DNA from: Sycon ciliatum | Lineage: Eukaryota; Porifera; Calcarea; Leucosolenida; Sycettidae | NCBI RefSeq assembly: GCF_964019385.1 | Contig: NC_088654.1 | Span: 9,861,434 to 9,925,433, forward strand | Length of the DNA stretch: 64,000 bases | Reading direction: 5' to 3' | Shown: in pieces, positions 8,127 through 18,553 of the stretch | Layout of the letters: each line of letters begins with the position of its first letter | Numbering within the stretch: the stretch's first letter is position 1 | Notes under the pieces: generated by a model | Seen by the model: only the letters and a program-made list of their open reading frames with translations | What the model was told of the DNA's origin: nothing | Databases searched by the model: none | Program-made: the position numbers and the translations under genes

Positions 8127-8927
8127 ATGATAATGATAATGGAGAAATGATCATTCTTATACACCAGAAATGGCGCAAGTGCGCGCTTTCCACATAATAT
8201 CAATGGCATATGCAAGCTGCTAAAATGGTAAAGTGTGAGAACAGCGCTGGCGATAAATAATCATAGTACGCGCTCATTGGTGGAGAAACACACCACACAA
8301 GCGACGAAAATCTTACTCGGAATACTGATGCCAATGGAAAGTACATGTATGTTGTTTAGTATTATGATGTTGCAATGTCCATGTATGCAGGCGAGGCGAG
8401 ACTCACCGCCCAGATCCCCCAACGCGACAGGCTCGGTTGCCGTTCAGGATTCACACCGACCTGTCCGCCCGTCAACAGGATCGACAGCGGGAGGCCCCAC
8501 TGATGCCGATGTCGATGCACACCAGGAAACTTGTAGTCGTGCGTGTGATACTAACAGGTCTAGTAGCAACCACTGACAAACGAGAGGCCAGCTGGGGCAT
8601 TCACTCCAGTCAGGGATGCTTGGTCGACGCTTCGTATCAGCAGCTCAGCTCAGTTAGATCAAAGATGTTGCAGATGTGTCTTGCTTTCCTCCTTCCTTCT
8701 TCACCGACTCGTCTTGTCATCTCTCCTTCTTTCTTCACCGACTCTTCGTGTCCACTCTGCTCTGCCACTAACGGCGCATTAAAACTTCAGAACTAAATAT
8801 TGCGACAGAGCTTTCGGCCATATTTTCAATTCATTGCATTCCCAACTCCTCACAACCACGCGCTCTTCAGCCGAACCACACAGACACCAGCAAGGACACT
8901 TCCGTTGAGAGATAATATTCCTCCACG

Positions 8928-8973
8928 CCTCTAGACAGCTGTTTCGCTCCCTGTCGGAGCTCATCAGTAGAGG
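8928..8973 (-). ncRNA. hammerhead ribozyme, 847-bp unit 2
   Basis: Identical motif 847 bp after the first. Confidence 0.9.
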
Positions 8974-9774
8974 ATGATAATGATAATGGAGAAATGATCA
9001 TTCTTATACACCAGAAATGGCGCAAGTGCGCGCTTTCCACATAATATCAATGGCATATGCAAGCTGCTAAAATGGTAAAGTGTGAGAACAGCGCTGGCGA
9101 TAAATAATCATAGTACGCGCTCATTGGTGGAGAAACACACCACACAAGCGACGAAAATCTTACTCGGAATACTGATGCCAATGGAAAGTACATGTATGTT
9201 GTTTAGTATTATGATGTTGTAATGTCCATGTATGCAGGCGAGGCGAGACTCACCGCCCAGATCCCCCAACGCGACAGGCTCGGTTGCCGTTCAGGATTCA
9301 CACCGACCTGTCCGCCCGTCAACAGGATCGACAGCGGGAGGCCCCACTGATGCCGATGTCGATGCACACCAGGAAACTTGTAGTCGTGCGTGTGATACTA
9401 ACAGGTCTAGTAGCAACCACTGACAAACGAGAGGCCAGCTGGGGCATTCACTCCAGTCAGGGATGCTTGGTCGACGCTTCGTATCAGCAGCTCAGCTCAG
9501 TTAGATCAAAGATGTTGCAGATGTGTCTTGCTTTCCTCCTTCCTTCTTCACCGACTCGTCTTGTCATCTCTCCTTCTTTCTTCACCGACTCTTCGTGTCC
9601 ACTCTGCTCTGCCACTAACGGCGCATTAAAACTTCAGAACTAAATATTGCGACAGAGCTTTCGGCCATATTTTCAATTCATTGCATTCCCAACTCCTCAC
9701 AACCACGCGCTCTTCAGCCGAACCACACAGACACCAGCAAGGACACTTCCGTTGAGAGATAATATTCCTCCACG

Positions 9775-9820
9775 CCTCTAGACAGCTGTTTCGCTCCCTG
9801 TCGGAGCTCATCAGTAGAGG
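9775..9820 (-). ncRNA. hammerhead ribozyme, 847-bp unit 3
   Basis: Identical motif 847 bp after the second. Confidence 0.9.
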
Positions 9821-10556
9821 ATGATAATGATAATGGAGAAATGATCATTCTTATACACCAGAAATGGCGCAAGTGCGCGCTTTCCACATAATATCAATGG
9901 CATATGCAAGCTGCTAAAATGGTAAAGTGTGAGAACAGCGCTGGCGATAAATAATCATAGTACGCGCTCATTGGTGGAGAAACACACCACACAAGCGACG
10001 AAAATCTTACTCGGAATACTGATGCCAATGGAAAGTACATGTATGTTGTTTAGTATTATGATGTTGCAATGTCCATGTATGCAGGCGAGGCGAGACTCAC
10101 CGCCCAGATCCCCCAACGCGACAGGCTCGGTTGCCGTTCAGGATTCACACCGACCTGTCCGCCCGTCAACAGGATCGACAGCGGGAGGCCCCACTGATGC
10201 CGATGTCGATGCACACCAGGAAACTTGTAGTCGTGCGTGTGATACTAACAGGTCTAGTAGCAACCACTGACAAACGAGAGGCCAGCTGGGGCATTCACTC
10301 CAGTCAGGGATGCTTGGTCGACGCTTCGTATCAGCAGCTCAGCTCAGTTAGATCAAAGATGTTGCAGATGTGTCTTGCTTTCCTCCTTCCTTCTTCACCG
10401 ACTCGTCTTGTTATCTCTCCTTCTTTCTTCACCGACTCTTCGTGTCCACTCTGCTCTGCCACTAACGGCGCATTAAAACTTCAGAACTAAATATTGCGAC
10501 AGAGCTTTCGGCCATATTTTCAATTCATTGCATTCCCAACTCCTCACAACCACGCG

Positions 10557-10610
10557 AATGCAATGAATTGAAAATATGGCCGAAAGCTCTGTCGCAATAT
10601 TTAGTTCTGA
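10557..10610. repeat. inverted 54-bp copy of the unit end, closing the array
   Basis: The reverse complement of about 10480-10533 follows the partial fourth unit directly, making a terminal foldback before the AAT tract. Confidence 0.85.
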
Positions 10611-10636
10611 AATAATAATAATAATAATAATAATAA
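10611..10636. repeat. (AAT)n tract after the 847-bp array
   Basis: About eight AAT units between the foldback end and a copy of repeat family R. Confidence 0.95.
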
Positions 10637-10847
10637 CCTTCCAAGTGGGAAGGCTGTCGGGTACCGCTACGGAGATGTGTTGAAGCTAGGTGTCAGGACG
10701 TCGAATGTCTCAGTACTCTATCAGTTTTGTGCCTAGTTGTTGCACTTTCTGACTGTATAATTTTAGTATCTTTTTACAGTTATGGATAGTTGCTCTTAAC
10801 TCGTATCCATATGTCCTTTGACTTTATACCTTTTATTGTTCTGCACA
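10637..10847 (+). repeat. dispersed repeat family R, partial copy
   Basis: Shares the string of landmarks CCTTCCAAG, GCTACGGAGATGTG, TTGAAGCTAGGTGTCAGG and ACTCGTATCCATATGTC with copies at 49192-49611, 58525-58696 and 60170-62745. It starts at the AAT tract. R is noncoding. Confidence 0.75.
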
Positions 10848-10920
10848 TTATATTTCCATCACAATTATTTCATTGTCCATCGCCACAATAAACAAACGGC
10901 GAGGAGACGAAAGATTACGG

Positions 10921-11214
10921 AGGATTAGCAAGACGAAATTCGCGTTCGCGTTCGCTCTCCAATGAAAGTCGAACTCAGTGACGGAATTCGCGTTATGAGA
11001 AGGATTAGCACACAGAATTCGCACATGCACGACGTAGACACGACATACATTGTGTACAGACAGTACAGCGTGGTAAATTTATGACTGCCCTGACACGAAT
11101 CCGTGATTCGTGTTCCGACTAGCTTTCCGAACGAAAAATGCGAAAGTTCGCAATCCAGTTCGCGAACTGAAAAATGTTTGCGAACGCGAACGCGAATTTC
11201 GTCTTGCTAATCCT
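10921..11214. mobile_element. MITE-like element with 35-bp terminal inverted repeats
   Basis: Perfect 35-bp arms (10921-10955 and 11180-11214) start AGGATTAGCAAGACG and contain the CpG-rich word TTCGCGTTCGCG. There is no ORF. It sits inside PLE D. I see no clear target duplication, so the superfamily is unassigned. Confidence 0.75.
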
Positions 11215-11221
11215 TCGTATT

Positions 11222-11355
11222 ATTGCAATGTATTGTGCCGTGGTCGTCATGGTTATGGACTACAGTTAAAAGTTTTGGCAGCCATCTATCAGCGTCTGTT
11301 CAACCTAATTTGTGTGTGCAGAAACAGTGTAATTGGCTTGAAATTGTTTAAGTAA
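11222..11355 (+). pseudogene. PLE endonuclease C-terminal fragment (copy D)
   Basis: Residues corresponding to NVLCRGRHGYGLQLKVL and GLKLFK match the end of the copy A product. The preceding part is missing next to the MITE and several positions differ from the family. Confidence 0.75.
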
Positions 11356-11564
11356 CGTGTCGTGTTTGGTGCTGTCAAGCGTGGCCGTTAATGTTCTACA
11401 GTGTAGGTGAAATGTAGTACATGTACTGCTGTTATGTGTTCTCACTTTGTCCTTCTTTCTTTCTTTGTCTTGTATCTTCATTTTTTCATTTGCACGTTTA
11501 TTGTTAGCACACGCATTCGTTATTGCCCTCGCTTTGATTGTTAAAATTCACACTTGTAAATTTC

Positions 11565-11904
11565 TGTTGTAAACCACCAGTTCTCAATTGGGAAAGGCCT
11601 TCGCGCTTATGGCATTGTATTCGTTGAAATGTTGTATTTCGACTCCGCCGTACCGCTGATGTTGCTGCATGGCATACGCTATATGCGTTGTGTGCGTTTT
11701 GCTGTATACGCTGTTATGTCCAGTTTTATATGCTTATGTTTTGCATGTACGCTGTTTCTGCATGCTATAAATAGCTGGTGTTATTAGTGTTCATTGTTAA
11801 TTATCAGATGAAGTGAAATATACTGTGTAAAGGAAAAGAGTTGTCCTCGTGCCGTGTGGTCGTACGATCCTGACAATTTAGAGAATCTTAGAGGGTTCAT
11901 AACA
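11565..11904 (+). repeat. BEL/Pao 5' LTR
   Basis: 340 bp, TG...CA ends. A TATAAATA-like box at about 11766-11773 suggests the promoter lies here. Confidence 0.95.
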
Positions 11905-11934
11905 TTTGGCGACCACGCCAGGATAGGAGCGAGC

Positions 11935-14900
11935 ATGGCAGAGCAACTACACAATTTGGAAGCCAGCTTTATCGCCAATGGAGTTCGGTTAGGATTAGAA
12001 GGCGAGTTGTTGATGGAACATGTGGAGCAGAGGCTCCAACAGTACGAGGAGCGTGAGGAGCGCAGTGCCAGACGGCGAGAGGAGGCGCTCCGCACCGAGT
12101 TTGACAAAACACTAAAGGACATTAACGAGCGCATCGCCAATGCGTATGAGGGTGATGGTAAAGCCGCGATGGGAGGTACAGAGGAAGCTCCCAGTAACAG
12201 CGGGGGGCGTCAACCGTTGATGAAAATCCCCTCATATGATGGAACGCAGCCATTGGAGCGTTATCTTGACCTGTTCGAGGACATCTGCTCCAAGAACGAG
12301 TTCGAAGAAAGCGAATGGCTGCTGCGACTGCGCATCGCGCTAGCGGGTAGCAAAGCGGAGAGGATATGTATTGGATGCAATAATTACAAGGAAGCGAAGC
12401 GAGAGTTGCTCGCCTCGCTCGGAAAGACTCCGGATAAAGCGTGGAAGACATTGCTGACAGGCAAGCAGCGGTCAGATGAGTCGTTTCACCAATACGTTGT
12501 CCGTGTTTGCCGAGAAGTAGAAGTGTGGGCCACACTCGCTATGACAGAAGATGGCGAGGTGGACACCAAGTATAGCGCCGATATAGGTAAAATGTCCCCG
12601 GTGCTGCAAGCAATGGCAAAGCAGGTAATCTTGGAGCAATGCGGACCTGAGATGAAGACGTACCTGGTCGAACGGCAGTGCTACGGGATGTCACTGCGCC
12701 AGGTACAGGAGCACGGCGCGTCTTACCAGGTCGCGCACGGACGACAGGGTGATACTGCCAGGAAGATAGTAGAACGATCCGTGCCAAGGCCCACGGCGTC
12801 GGCACAGTGCATGGCGATATCGGTCGCAGATGCAGAGAAGCAGCTAAAGTCGCTGCCACTGGAAGGGAGAAAGGGTTTTCTGCAGCGAGAGAGACTCTGC
12901 TGGAACTGCCTTAAGTATGGCCATATGGCCAGAGAATGTCGGTCAGGCTCGAGATGCACGAAATGCCAGAGGAAACACCACCTGCTAATACATGAGGTGT
13001 TGGATAGAGCAGGTTACAGCCGGGAGAAACCGACTGAGATAGTTACGGAGAAGAATGTTGGGTCGTGCTGTCTACACTCGCCAAGTGTGCGGCTGATGAC
13101 CGGAGTGGCACGAGTTGAGGGAAGAACTCGAAACGCGAAGGTTCGCGTGTTCCTGGACTCGGGTGCTGAGGCGTCATTCGTGACTGCAGCGTTGGTGTCA
13201 GCCATCGATGCAGAACACGTTGGGGTTGAAAATGTAGAGGTGAAGCCGTTCGGCGCGGAACCAACCCAACAGCGCATGGATAAGTACGCCATCACGATCC
13301 AGGGTAGCTCCGCTAGCATTCGGGTACGCGCGTTCGTGAAACCAACGCTTGAGATGGACCTGAAGTGCGCAAGTCCGCAGACCATTGCCCAGTGGCACAG
13401 TTGGGGAGTAGAGCTGAGTGACAATCCTCAACAAGGGACATCAGACGAAATACATATGCTGATTGGTGCAGACTATATCAACGCGGTACTGCACAGCAAG
13501 AAGGAAGTTAATGGTGAGACGGTGTGGAACACAGAGATAGGTAATGTATTATCTGGTCCAGCGTCTGCACTAAGTCGAAACAGTCAGCCGGTGACCGTGT
13601 CATGTGTCACAGCCCACATTGAACAACTATGGCAGTTGGATGAACCTCCAGAACAACATCAGCACCTGCCATCTTTCCCGCTATGTCGCCAGGGCAGCGG
13701 GTACCAAGTGGGTCTCTTGTGGCGAAATGAGCGTCGCCCAACGGATAACTTTGCTCAAGCTAGAGTCATCGCAACGCGGCTTCTTGAAAAGCTGAAGAGG
13801 AATGGGAAGCGTGCGCTCTATGATGATGTGCTGATCAGGGAGTACCGCGAGCTTGGAGCAATTGAGCTGGAGCCATGTGAGAGCGATGCCGGGTACTATG
13901 TACCGCATCATGGTGTATTCCGCGAGCACGCTGCAACCACGAAGTTAAGAGTGGTGTTCAATGCCTCGGCGACGGCTCCAGATGGCAAGTCGTTGAACGA
14001 CATGGTTGACCCTGGACCGTCGCTATTACCGAGTCTCGCAGGTATGCTATTACGGTTCCGTGAATATAAGAGCGCGCTGCAAGCGGACATCCGCAAGGCT
14101 TTCTTCATGGTCGCGGTTAATCCCGAAGACCGTCCGTACCTGCGTTTCTTGTGGCCCGGTCGAAGCGACAGCGATGAACTGTTAACCTGGAGGCTAACGA
14201 AACTGCCATTTGGCGTAAACTGCTCGCCGTACATGCTTACTGCGGTGATTCAGCATCACTTGAAGGAGCTACGGGCGTTGTCTGCACCCAAAGAGCGAGA
14301 TCGTATTGATCTCTTGCTCACGAGTTTCTACGTTGACGATTTGGTCTCTAGTGTGTCAAATGCCTCGGAAGCCAAGGAGATGCAAGAGTTCAGCGTGCGT
14401 GTGCTTACGGATGCTGGCATGGAGTTACGCAAGTGGCGAGGCAACAAAATCCCGTGCGATCCAGAGGCCGGAGATAAAGTCCTCGGTCTGAAATGGAAAG
14501 CCAGTGATGACTTGCTCAGCATAGCAGCGCTAGGCGAGTCCGATAGGCCGTCTGTTTGGACCCGGCGATCCCTCCTCAAGTGTGTTGCATCAGTGTTTGA
14601 TCCGCTAGGTCTAGCAGCACCGGCAGTTGTGCCGGGAAAGATACTGCTACAGCAAGCCTGGAAAGTCGGAGGCGACTGGGATGATATGTTGCCTGATGGC
14701 ATCGCAGCCGCATGTGCGCAATGGTGGGGAGAGTTGGCCGAAGTGGTGAGCATTGACATACCACGTTGGATTTGCTGCAATCTTGACACGCCGATTGCGC
14801 TTCATGCCTTCGCCGATGCCAGTGAGAAAGCGTTTGGATGTTGTTTGTATGCAGTCGTCAATGGACAGTCGCACTTGGTATTTGCCAAGGCCAAAGTGTC

Positions 14901-16848
14901 ACCTGTGTCTCCGCCCACGTTAGCCCGCCTTGAGTTACAAGCAGTATGTTTAGCGGCTCGCTACGCTGAGTTTGTGGTGAAGGAGCTGCGTGTTACCGTC
15001 ACGCAAGTCTATGGCTGGACTGACAGTCTCACTACCGTTCATTGGATCAGTAATCCATCGTACAAATGGAAAACATTTGTGGCTAACCGCGTCAGTCAAG
15101 TCCAAGAGATATCGAAGAAGGTCGGCATTGTGTGGAACCATTGCCCGGGCCTTCACAACCCAGCAGATTTACCGTCGCGTGGGAGTAGTGCACAGCAGAT
15201 CCGTAGTCCGTTCTGGAGGGGCGGACCAACCTGGATCACGGAGCCCAATGACTGGCCGACCGCATCCTCAACCGCAGCTACAGATGAGTCCAGTGTAGAA
15301 GTACGAGTGTCAGCCACCACCTGTAGTCGAGAATCTGATAAGGAATGGTGGCTCCGATTCAGTAAATGGTCGAGGGCACAGGGCATGGTGACTCGGATGT
15401 TGCAGTGGAAGCACACTGAGCCTCGTGCTGAACTCTATTTTGCAGCAGACAACGTATTGTACCGCATCGTTCAAGCCGCATGTTTCGCTGAGGATCTTGA
15501 GCTGATCAAGCAAGGTCAACCAGTGAAGCCCGGGTCGAAGGTGTATCAGCTTGCACCGTTTCTGGATGAGCATGGAGTGCTCAGAGCCGGGGGACGACTT
15601 CAGCACAGCGAGTTGGCGTATGGAGCCAAGCACCCAGTCCTGTTAGGCAAACATCATCTGACCGATTTGCTGTTGGAGAAAATGCATGTTGAAAGGATGC
15701 ACCAAGGTGTAGAAGGAGTCTTGTCGTTTATCCGTCAGAAATTCTGGATTATCGGTGGTCGACGAGCGCTACGCAACATTGCTCAGCGATGTGTTACATG
15801 CCGCCGCTACAAGGCTAAGGCTGCCTCAGAAGTCTGCCCGCCGCTGCCAGAAGACCGAGTTGTTCACGAGAGGCCGTTCGCAACTACTGGCATCGACTAT
15901 GCTGGTCCGTTGTACGTGCGCCGTGGTGAGTCATCTCCGAAGGTATGGATAGCATTGTTTGTGTGTGCCACCACCAGAGCAGTTCACTTGGAGGTGGTCG
16001 ATAGTTTAAGTACCGAGTCATTTTTGATGGCATTTCGGAAGTTTGTCGCGAGACGTAGTTTGCCGTCTCGGATCAGGTCTGACAACGCTACAACGTTCAA
16101 GGCGGCATCTGACAAACTGAGTGTGCCATGGATGTTCAATCCTCCAGCTGCACCATGGCATGGAGGCTTCTATGAGCGAATGGAGGGTACAGTGAAGAGT
16201 GCCTTGAAAAAGGAAATGGGAACAGCGTTTCTGAAGGTTCAGGAGCTTGAGACCATCTTGTATGAGGTTGAAGCAGTGGTGAATAGTCGTCCGTTAACTT
16301 ATGTGTCTGATAGCCTGGATGAGCCACCAGTAACCCCTGCAATGATGATGGGTAACATTTGGATGTCGTCAGCGAAGCCAGCAGGTACCCCAGACGCTAC
16401 GCATATGTCAGCGAGATTGCGTTACCTCAGTCAGACACTGAAGCATGTCAAGAATCGTTGGGAGGTGGAGTACCTAAGTCAGCTGAACAAGCACCAACAG
16501 ACCATGTCGCGCCCTTTAGCTGTGGGTGATGTTGTCTTTGTTCTCGATGATACCAAGCGCAAACAGTTCTGGCGTTTGGGACGGATCATCGAGTTATTCC
16601 CTGGTCGAGATGGCAAGCGTCGTGTTGCCAAGGTTAAGTTGAGTACCAGTACCCTGTTGAGGCCGATCCAAAGGTTAGTGCCATTAGAAGTATCGTCACA
16701 GGACGTGGCTCCTGGGCTTGCCGATACCGCTCAACCTGCTATCGTCCCTCAGCAGCCAGCGTATGAACCGCCAGCACCGTTACCACCACCACGGCAGCAG
16801 GAGATGACGCGTTCTGGGCGCGTAGTCAGAGCCCCGGATCGTTTTTGA
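11935..16848 (+). CDS. BEL/Pao gag-pol polyprotein
   Basis: I chose the ATG at 11935 (MAEQLHN) because the upstream in-frame ATG at 11854 lies inside the LTR. About 1,637 residues. Gag is followed by a CCHC zinc knuckle near residue 322, then an aspartic protease with DSGAE near 408. Reverse transcriptase carries YVDD near 800, and RNase H starts around 957. The integrase has its zinc-binding HHCC region at about 1240-1290 and the catalytic core from about 1319. A C-terminal BEL-type domain (FWRLGRIIELFPG) ends near a Pro-rich tail. The order PR-RT-RH-IN in one frame and the motif set identify BEL/Pao rather than Gypsy or Copia. No envelope-like ORF is visible. Confidence 0.95.
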   Translation: MAEQLHNLEASFIANGVRLGLEGELLMEHVEQRLQQYEEREERSARRREEALRTEFDKTLKDINERIANAYEGDGKAAMGGTEEAPSNSGGRQPLMKIPSYDGTQPLERYLDLFEDICSKNEFEESEWLLRLRIALAGSKAERICIGCNNYKEAKRELLASLGKTPDKAWKTLLTGKQRSDESFHQYVVRVCREVEVWATLAMTEDGEVDTKYSADIGKMSPVLQAMAKQVILEQCGPEMKTYLVERQCYGMSLRQVQEHGASYQVAHGRQGDTARKIVERSVPRPTASAQCMAISVADAEKQLKSLPLEGRKGFLQRERLCWNCLKYGHMARECRSGSRCTKCQRKHHLLIHEVLDRAGYSREKPTEIVTEKNVGSCCLHSPSVRLMTGVARVEGRTRNAKVRVFLDSGAEASFVTAALVSAIDAEHVGVENVEVKPFGAEPTQQRMDKYAITIQGSSASIRVRAFVKPTLEMDLKCASPQTIAQWHSWGVELSDNPQQGTSDEIHMLIGADYINAVLHSKKEVNGETVWNTEIGNVLSGPASALSRNSQPVTVSCVTAHIEQLWQLDEPPEQHQHLPSFPLCRQGSGYQVGLLWRNERRPTDNFAQARVIATRLLEKLKRNGKRALYDDVLIREYRELGAIELEPCESDAGYYVPHHGVFREHAATTKLRVVFNASATAPDGKSLNDMVDPGPSLLPSLAGMLLRFREYKSALQADIRKAFFMVAVNPEDRPYLRFLWPGRSDSDELLTWRLTKLPFGVNCSPYMLTAVIQHHLKELRALSAPKERDRIDLLLTSFYVDDLVSSVSNASEAKEMQEFSVRVLTDAGMELRKWRGNKIPCDPEAGDKVLGLKWKASDDLLSIAALGESDRPSVWTRRSLLKCVASVFDPLGLAAPAVVPGKILLQQAWKVGGDWDDMLPDGIAAACAQWWGELAEVVSIDIPRWICCNLDTPIALHAFADASEKAFGCCLYAVVNGQSHLVFAKAKVSPVSPPTLARLELQAVCLAARYAEFVVKELRVTVTQVYGWTDSLTTVHWISNPSYKWKTFVANRVSQVQEISKKVGIVWNHCPGLHNPADLPSRGSSAQQIRSPFWRGGPTWITEPNDWPTASSTAATDESSVEVRVSATTCSRESDKEWWLRFSKWSRAQGMVTRMLQWKHTEPRAELYFAADNVLYRIVQAACFAEDLELIKQGQPVKPGSKVYQLAPFLDEHGVLRAGGRLQHSELAYGAKHPVLLGKHHLTDLLLEKMHVERMHQGVEGVLSFIRQKFWIIGGRRALRNIAQRCVTCRRYKAKAASEVCPPLPEDRVVHERPFATTGIDYAGPLYVRRGESSPKVWIALFVCATTRAVHLEVVDSLSTESFLMAFRKFVARRSLPSRIRSDNATTFKAASDKLSVPWMFNPPAAPWHGGFYERMEGTVKSALKKEMGTAFLKVQELETILYEVEAVVNSRPLTYVSDSLDEPPVTPAMMMGNIWMSSAKPAGTPDATHMSARLRYLSQTLKHVKNRWEVEYLSQLNKHQQTMSRPLAVGDVVFVLDDTKRKQFWRLGRIIELFPGRDGKRRVAKVKLSTSTLLRPIQRLVPLEVSSQDVAPGLADTAQPAIVPQQPAYEPPAPLPPPRQQEMTRSGRVVRAPDRF

Positions 16849-16896
16849 CTTGTGTGCATTGTTGTACGGCGGTGAGAAGCCCTTTGGTGGGGAGAA

Positions 16897-17236
16897 TGTT
16901 GTAAACCACCAGTTCTCAATTGGGAAAGGCCTTCGCGCTTATGGCATTGTATTCGTTGAAATGTTGTATTTCGACTCCGCCGTACCGCTGATGTTGCTGC
17001 ATGGCATACGCTATATGCGTTGTGTGCGTTTTGCTGTATACGCTGTTATGTCCAGTTTTATATGCTTATGTTTTGCATGTACGCTGTTTCTGCATGCTAT
17101 AAATAGCTGGTGTTATTAGTGTTCATTGTTAATTATCAGATGAAGTGAAATATACTGTGTAAAGGAAAAGAGTTGTCCTCGTGCCGTGTGGTCGTACGAT
17201 CCTGACAATTTAGAGAATCTTAGAGGGTTCATAACA
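16897..17236 (+). repeat. BEL/Pao 3' LTR
   Basis: 340 bp, identical by eye to the 5' LTR. Followed directly by the second ATTTC target copy. Confidence 0.95.
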
Positions 17237-17326
17237 ATTTCACTGCTGTTGTTCTCAGTGTTATTTCTCTAACTTTGATTTTCTATTATCCTTCAATTTT
17301 GTTTCAGTGTCCTTCAGTACAACGAC

Positions 17327-17363
17327 GTTTCCTGATGAGTGTTGTACGAAAACCTGTTGGAAT
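17327..17363 (+). ncRNA. hammerhead ribozyme, partly decayed (PLE D)
   Basis: CTGATGA at 17332-17338 and GAAA at 17348-17351 are intact and stem II GTG/TAC-like pairing is present. Stem I no longer pairs well compared with the copy at 59954-59991. Confidence 0.55.
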
Positions 17364-17806
17364 CCTTATTTTTTCTCTGCACTATTTCTTCATATTTCAT
17401 CGTTTTATTGCACATTGTCTCCACCGTTTTACATTGCATGAATAAAGTGTACACAAATGTCGATTCAGCTTGTCTTCTTGATTGCGGTTATCATCACCAC
17501 TTTACATCTCGATAAAACCTTCGTAACTTGTCGCTTCAGCTGATTCTGTTTATTGCCATCTTAAAACTTTTGTCACCTCGCCGCCTGTTCAAATATCGTG
17601 AGACAACAGTAAATCCTTATCAAATACTTCTTGTTACATTGGAAGCCAGAGAAATCCAAGGACAAGGAATGTGGACATCACTCAGGTTTTTAGTACATAT
17701 ATGCCTAGGCTGACCCTCAATTTGGGCACAACCAGGCTTTTACCAGACAGCGGGACTATTTCGGATGAATGAAATGTAAATCAAGCCAGAGATCCTGCTG
17801 AGGTAA

Positions 17807-18028
17807 GGGGCCATTCTGCAATATCGATAGTTTTCACGGAACGAAAAGGTTTAGCTATGACCCTCCCCCGCCCACTCATCCACTTTAACAAAAAGGATAT
17901 TGACTTGACAGCTAGAATAGGTTGGTATTTCAGCCATCGATATTTTTCAAATATAACCTCTCCTCGACCCACCCACCCATAAACGAAATTTTTGAAATTT
18001 TGTTGTGATCGATAATTATTACGGACGG
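17807..18028. mobile_element. possible MITE with GGGGCC-type ends
   Basis: The left end GGGGCCATTCTGCAATATCGATA and the right end in reverse orientation (ATGGGCCGTCCGTAATAATTATCG-like) share GGSCC and TATCGAT words. No ORF. Weak evidence. Confidence 0.3.
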
Positions 18029-18553
18029 CCCATAAGCAACAAAAAAGTTCTAAAAATCCTCCTCCGAAAACCCCGCATGCTCCCGTCTTCCACCCTTTAT
18101 GCCCTTGCTGACACTACCCCTTTGTCTAAGAGACGTAATTCACATCTTGTCACCCTTATCCATTCTCTCAAACTCAATCTGTGTCCACCTCACCTCCACT
18201 ATTTCAACTGGTTTTCTTCCCGTAGCACGAGAAACTCCCTTTCCCTTCCGAAACCCAAGTCCTCCTTTCTACTTCACTCTCCCCTTTTCACTGCGTACTC
18301 TGCGTGGCTGGCACTTCCCCAAGAAGCTAAGGACCTTTCTTCCCTCCGCCTTTTTAAGAGCCTTGTCGCGCCTTGACTTTGATTTTGTGTTTCTCATTTT
18401 GTTGCAATCACTACTTATCCATGCCGGTTCCTTTTTTTCTTCTCCTCCCCTTCTCCCTTCCTTGCCGTGGTTGGCTAACACCCTCTCTCTTTGTATTGGC
18501 CGGTGTTCTCACTGTGCTATGAGATGCTGTAATAAATAAATAAAAATAAATAA
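18005..18553 (+). pseudogene. LINE reverse-transcriptase C-terminus and 3' tail
   Basis: The ORF at 18005-18376 ends with the pattern typical of CR1/L2/jockey-type LINE termini: RSTRNSLSLPKP, a serine-rich turn, then SAWLALPQEAKDLSSLRLFKSLV. After the stop comes a C/T-rich 3' region and a (TAAA)-like tail at 18529-18553. Most of the RT is missing. Clade assignment is open. Confidence 0.6.

Larger units (their letters stand above)
7989..10556 (-). mobile_element. hammerhead-bearing tandem array, 847-bp unit, three copies
   Basis: The word GCATTCCCAACTCC recurs at 7989, 8836, 9683 and 10530, giving three exact 847-bp units plus 27 bp of a fourth. Units differ by only a few bases (for example near 8372 against 9219). 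Each unit has one full minus-strand hammerhead. A second partial hammerhead-like block (GGCCGAAAGCTCTGTC on the minus strand) lies near the unit end. Small ORFs inside repeat with the unit but match nothing I know. The unit is larger than typical retrozymes (a few hundred bp) but has the same logic: head-to-tail copies, one ribozyme each, AAT borders. Confidence 0.75.
11565..17236 (+). mobile_element. BEL/Pao LTR retrotransposon, looks whole and young
   Basis: Two 340-bp LTRs, which I read as identical, begin TGTTGT and end ATAACA and flank one long gag-pol ORF. The five bases ATTTC are duplicated at 11560-11564 and 17237-17241, the usual target-duplication size for this family. A primer-binding candidate starting TGGCGACC follows the left LTR, and a purine tract (GGTGGGGAGAA) precedes the right LTR. 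It is inserted in the tail of PLE D; the uninterrupted tail is visible at 59840-59870. No breaks are apparent, and LTR identity points to a very recent insertion. Confidence 0.95.
10890..17595 (+). mobile_element. PLE copy D shell, split by a MITE and by a BEL/Pao element
   Basis: The left end shows the PLE terminal block (CGGCGAGGAGACG at about 10900). A 294-bp inverted-repeat element is inserted at 10921-11214. The last 45 codons of the endonuclease follow (11222-11355), then the PLE tail to 11564, interrupted by the LTR element. The tail resumes at 17237 and ends near 17595 with the mirrored terminal block (CACCTCGCCG). So three events are layered: PLE first, then the two insertions in unknown order. 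Confidence 0.7.

Noticed and set aside
8235-10490. Repeated 113- and 119-codon ORFs in the 847-bp array as genes
   Set aside because: They recur because the unit recurs, show no domain, and two frames overlap; no evidence of coding.
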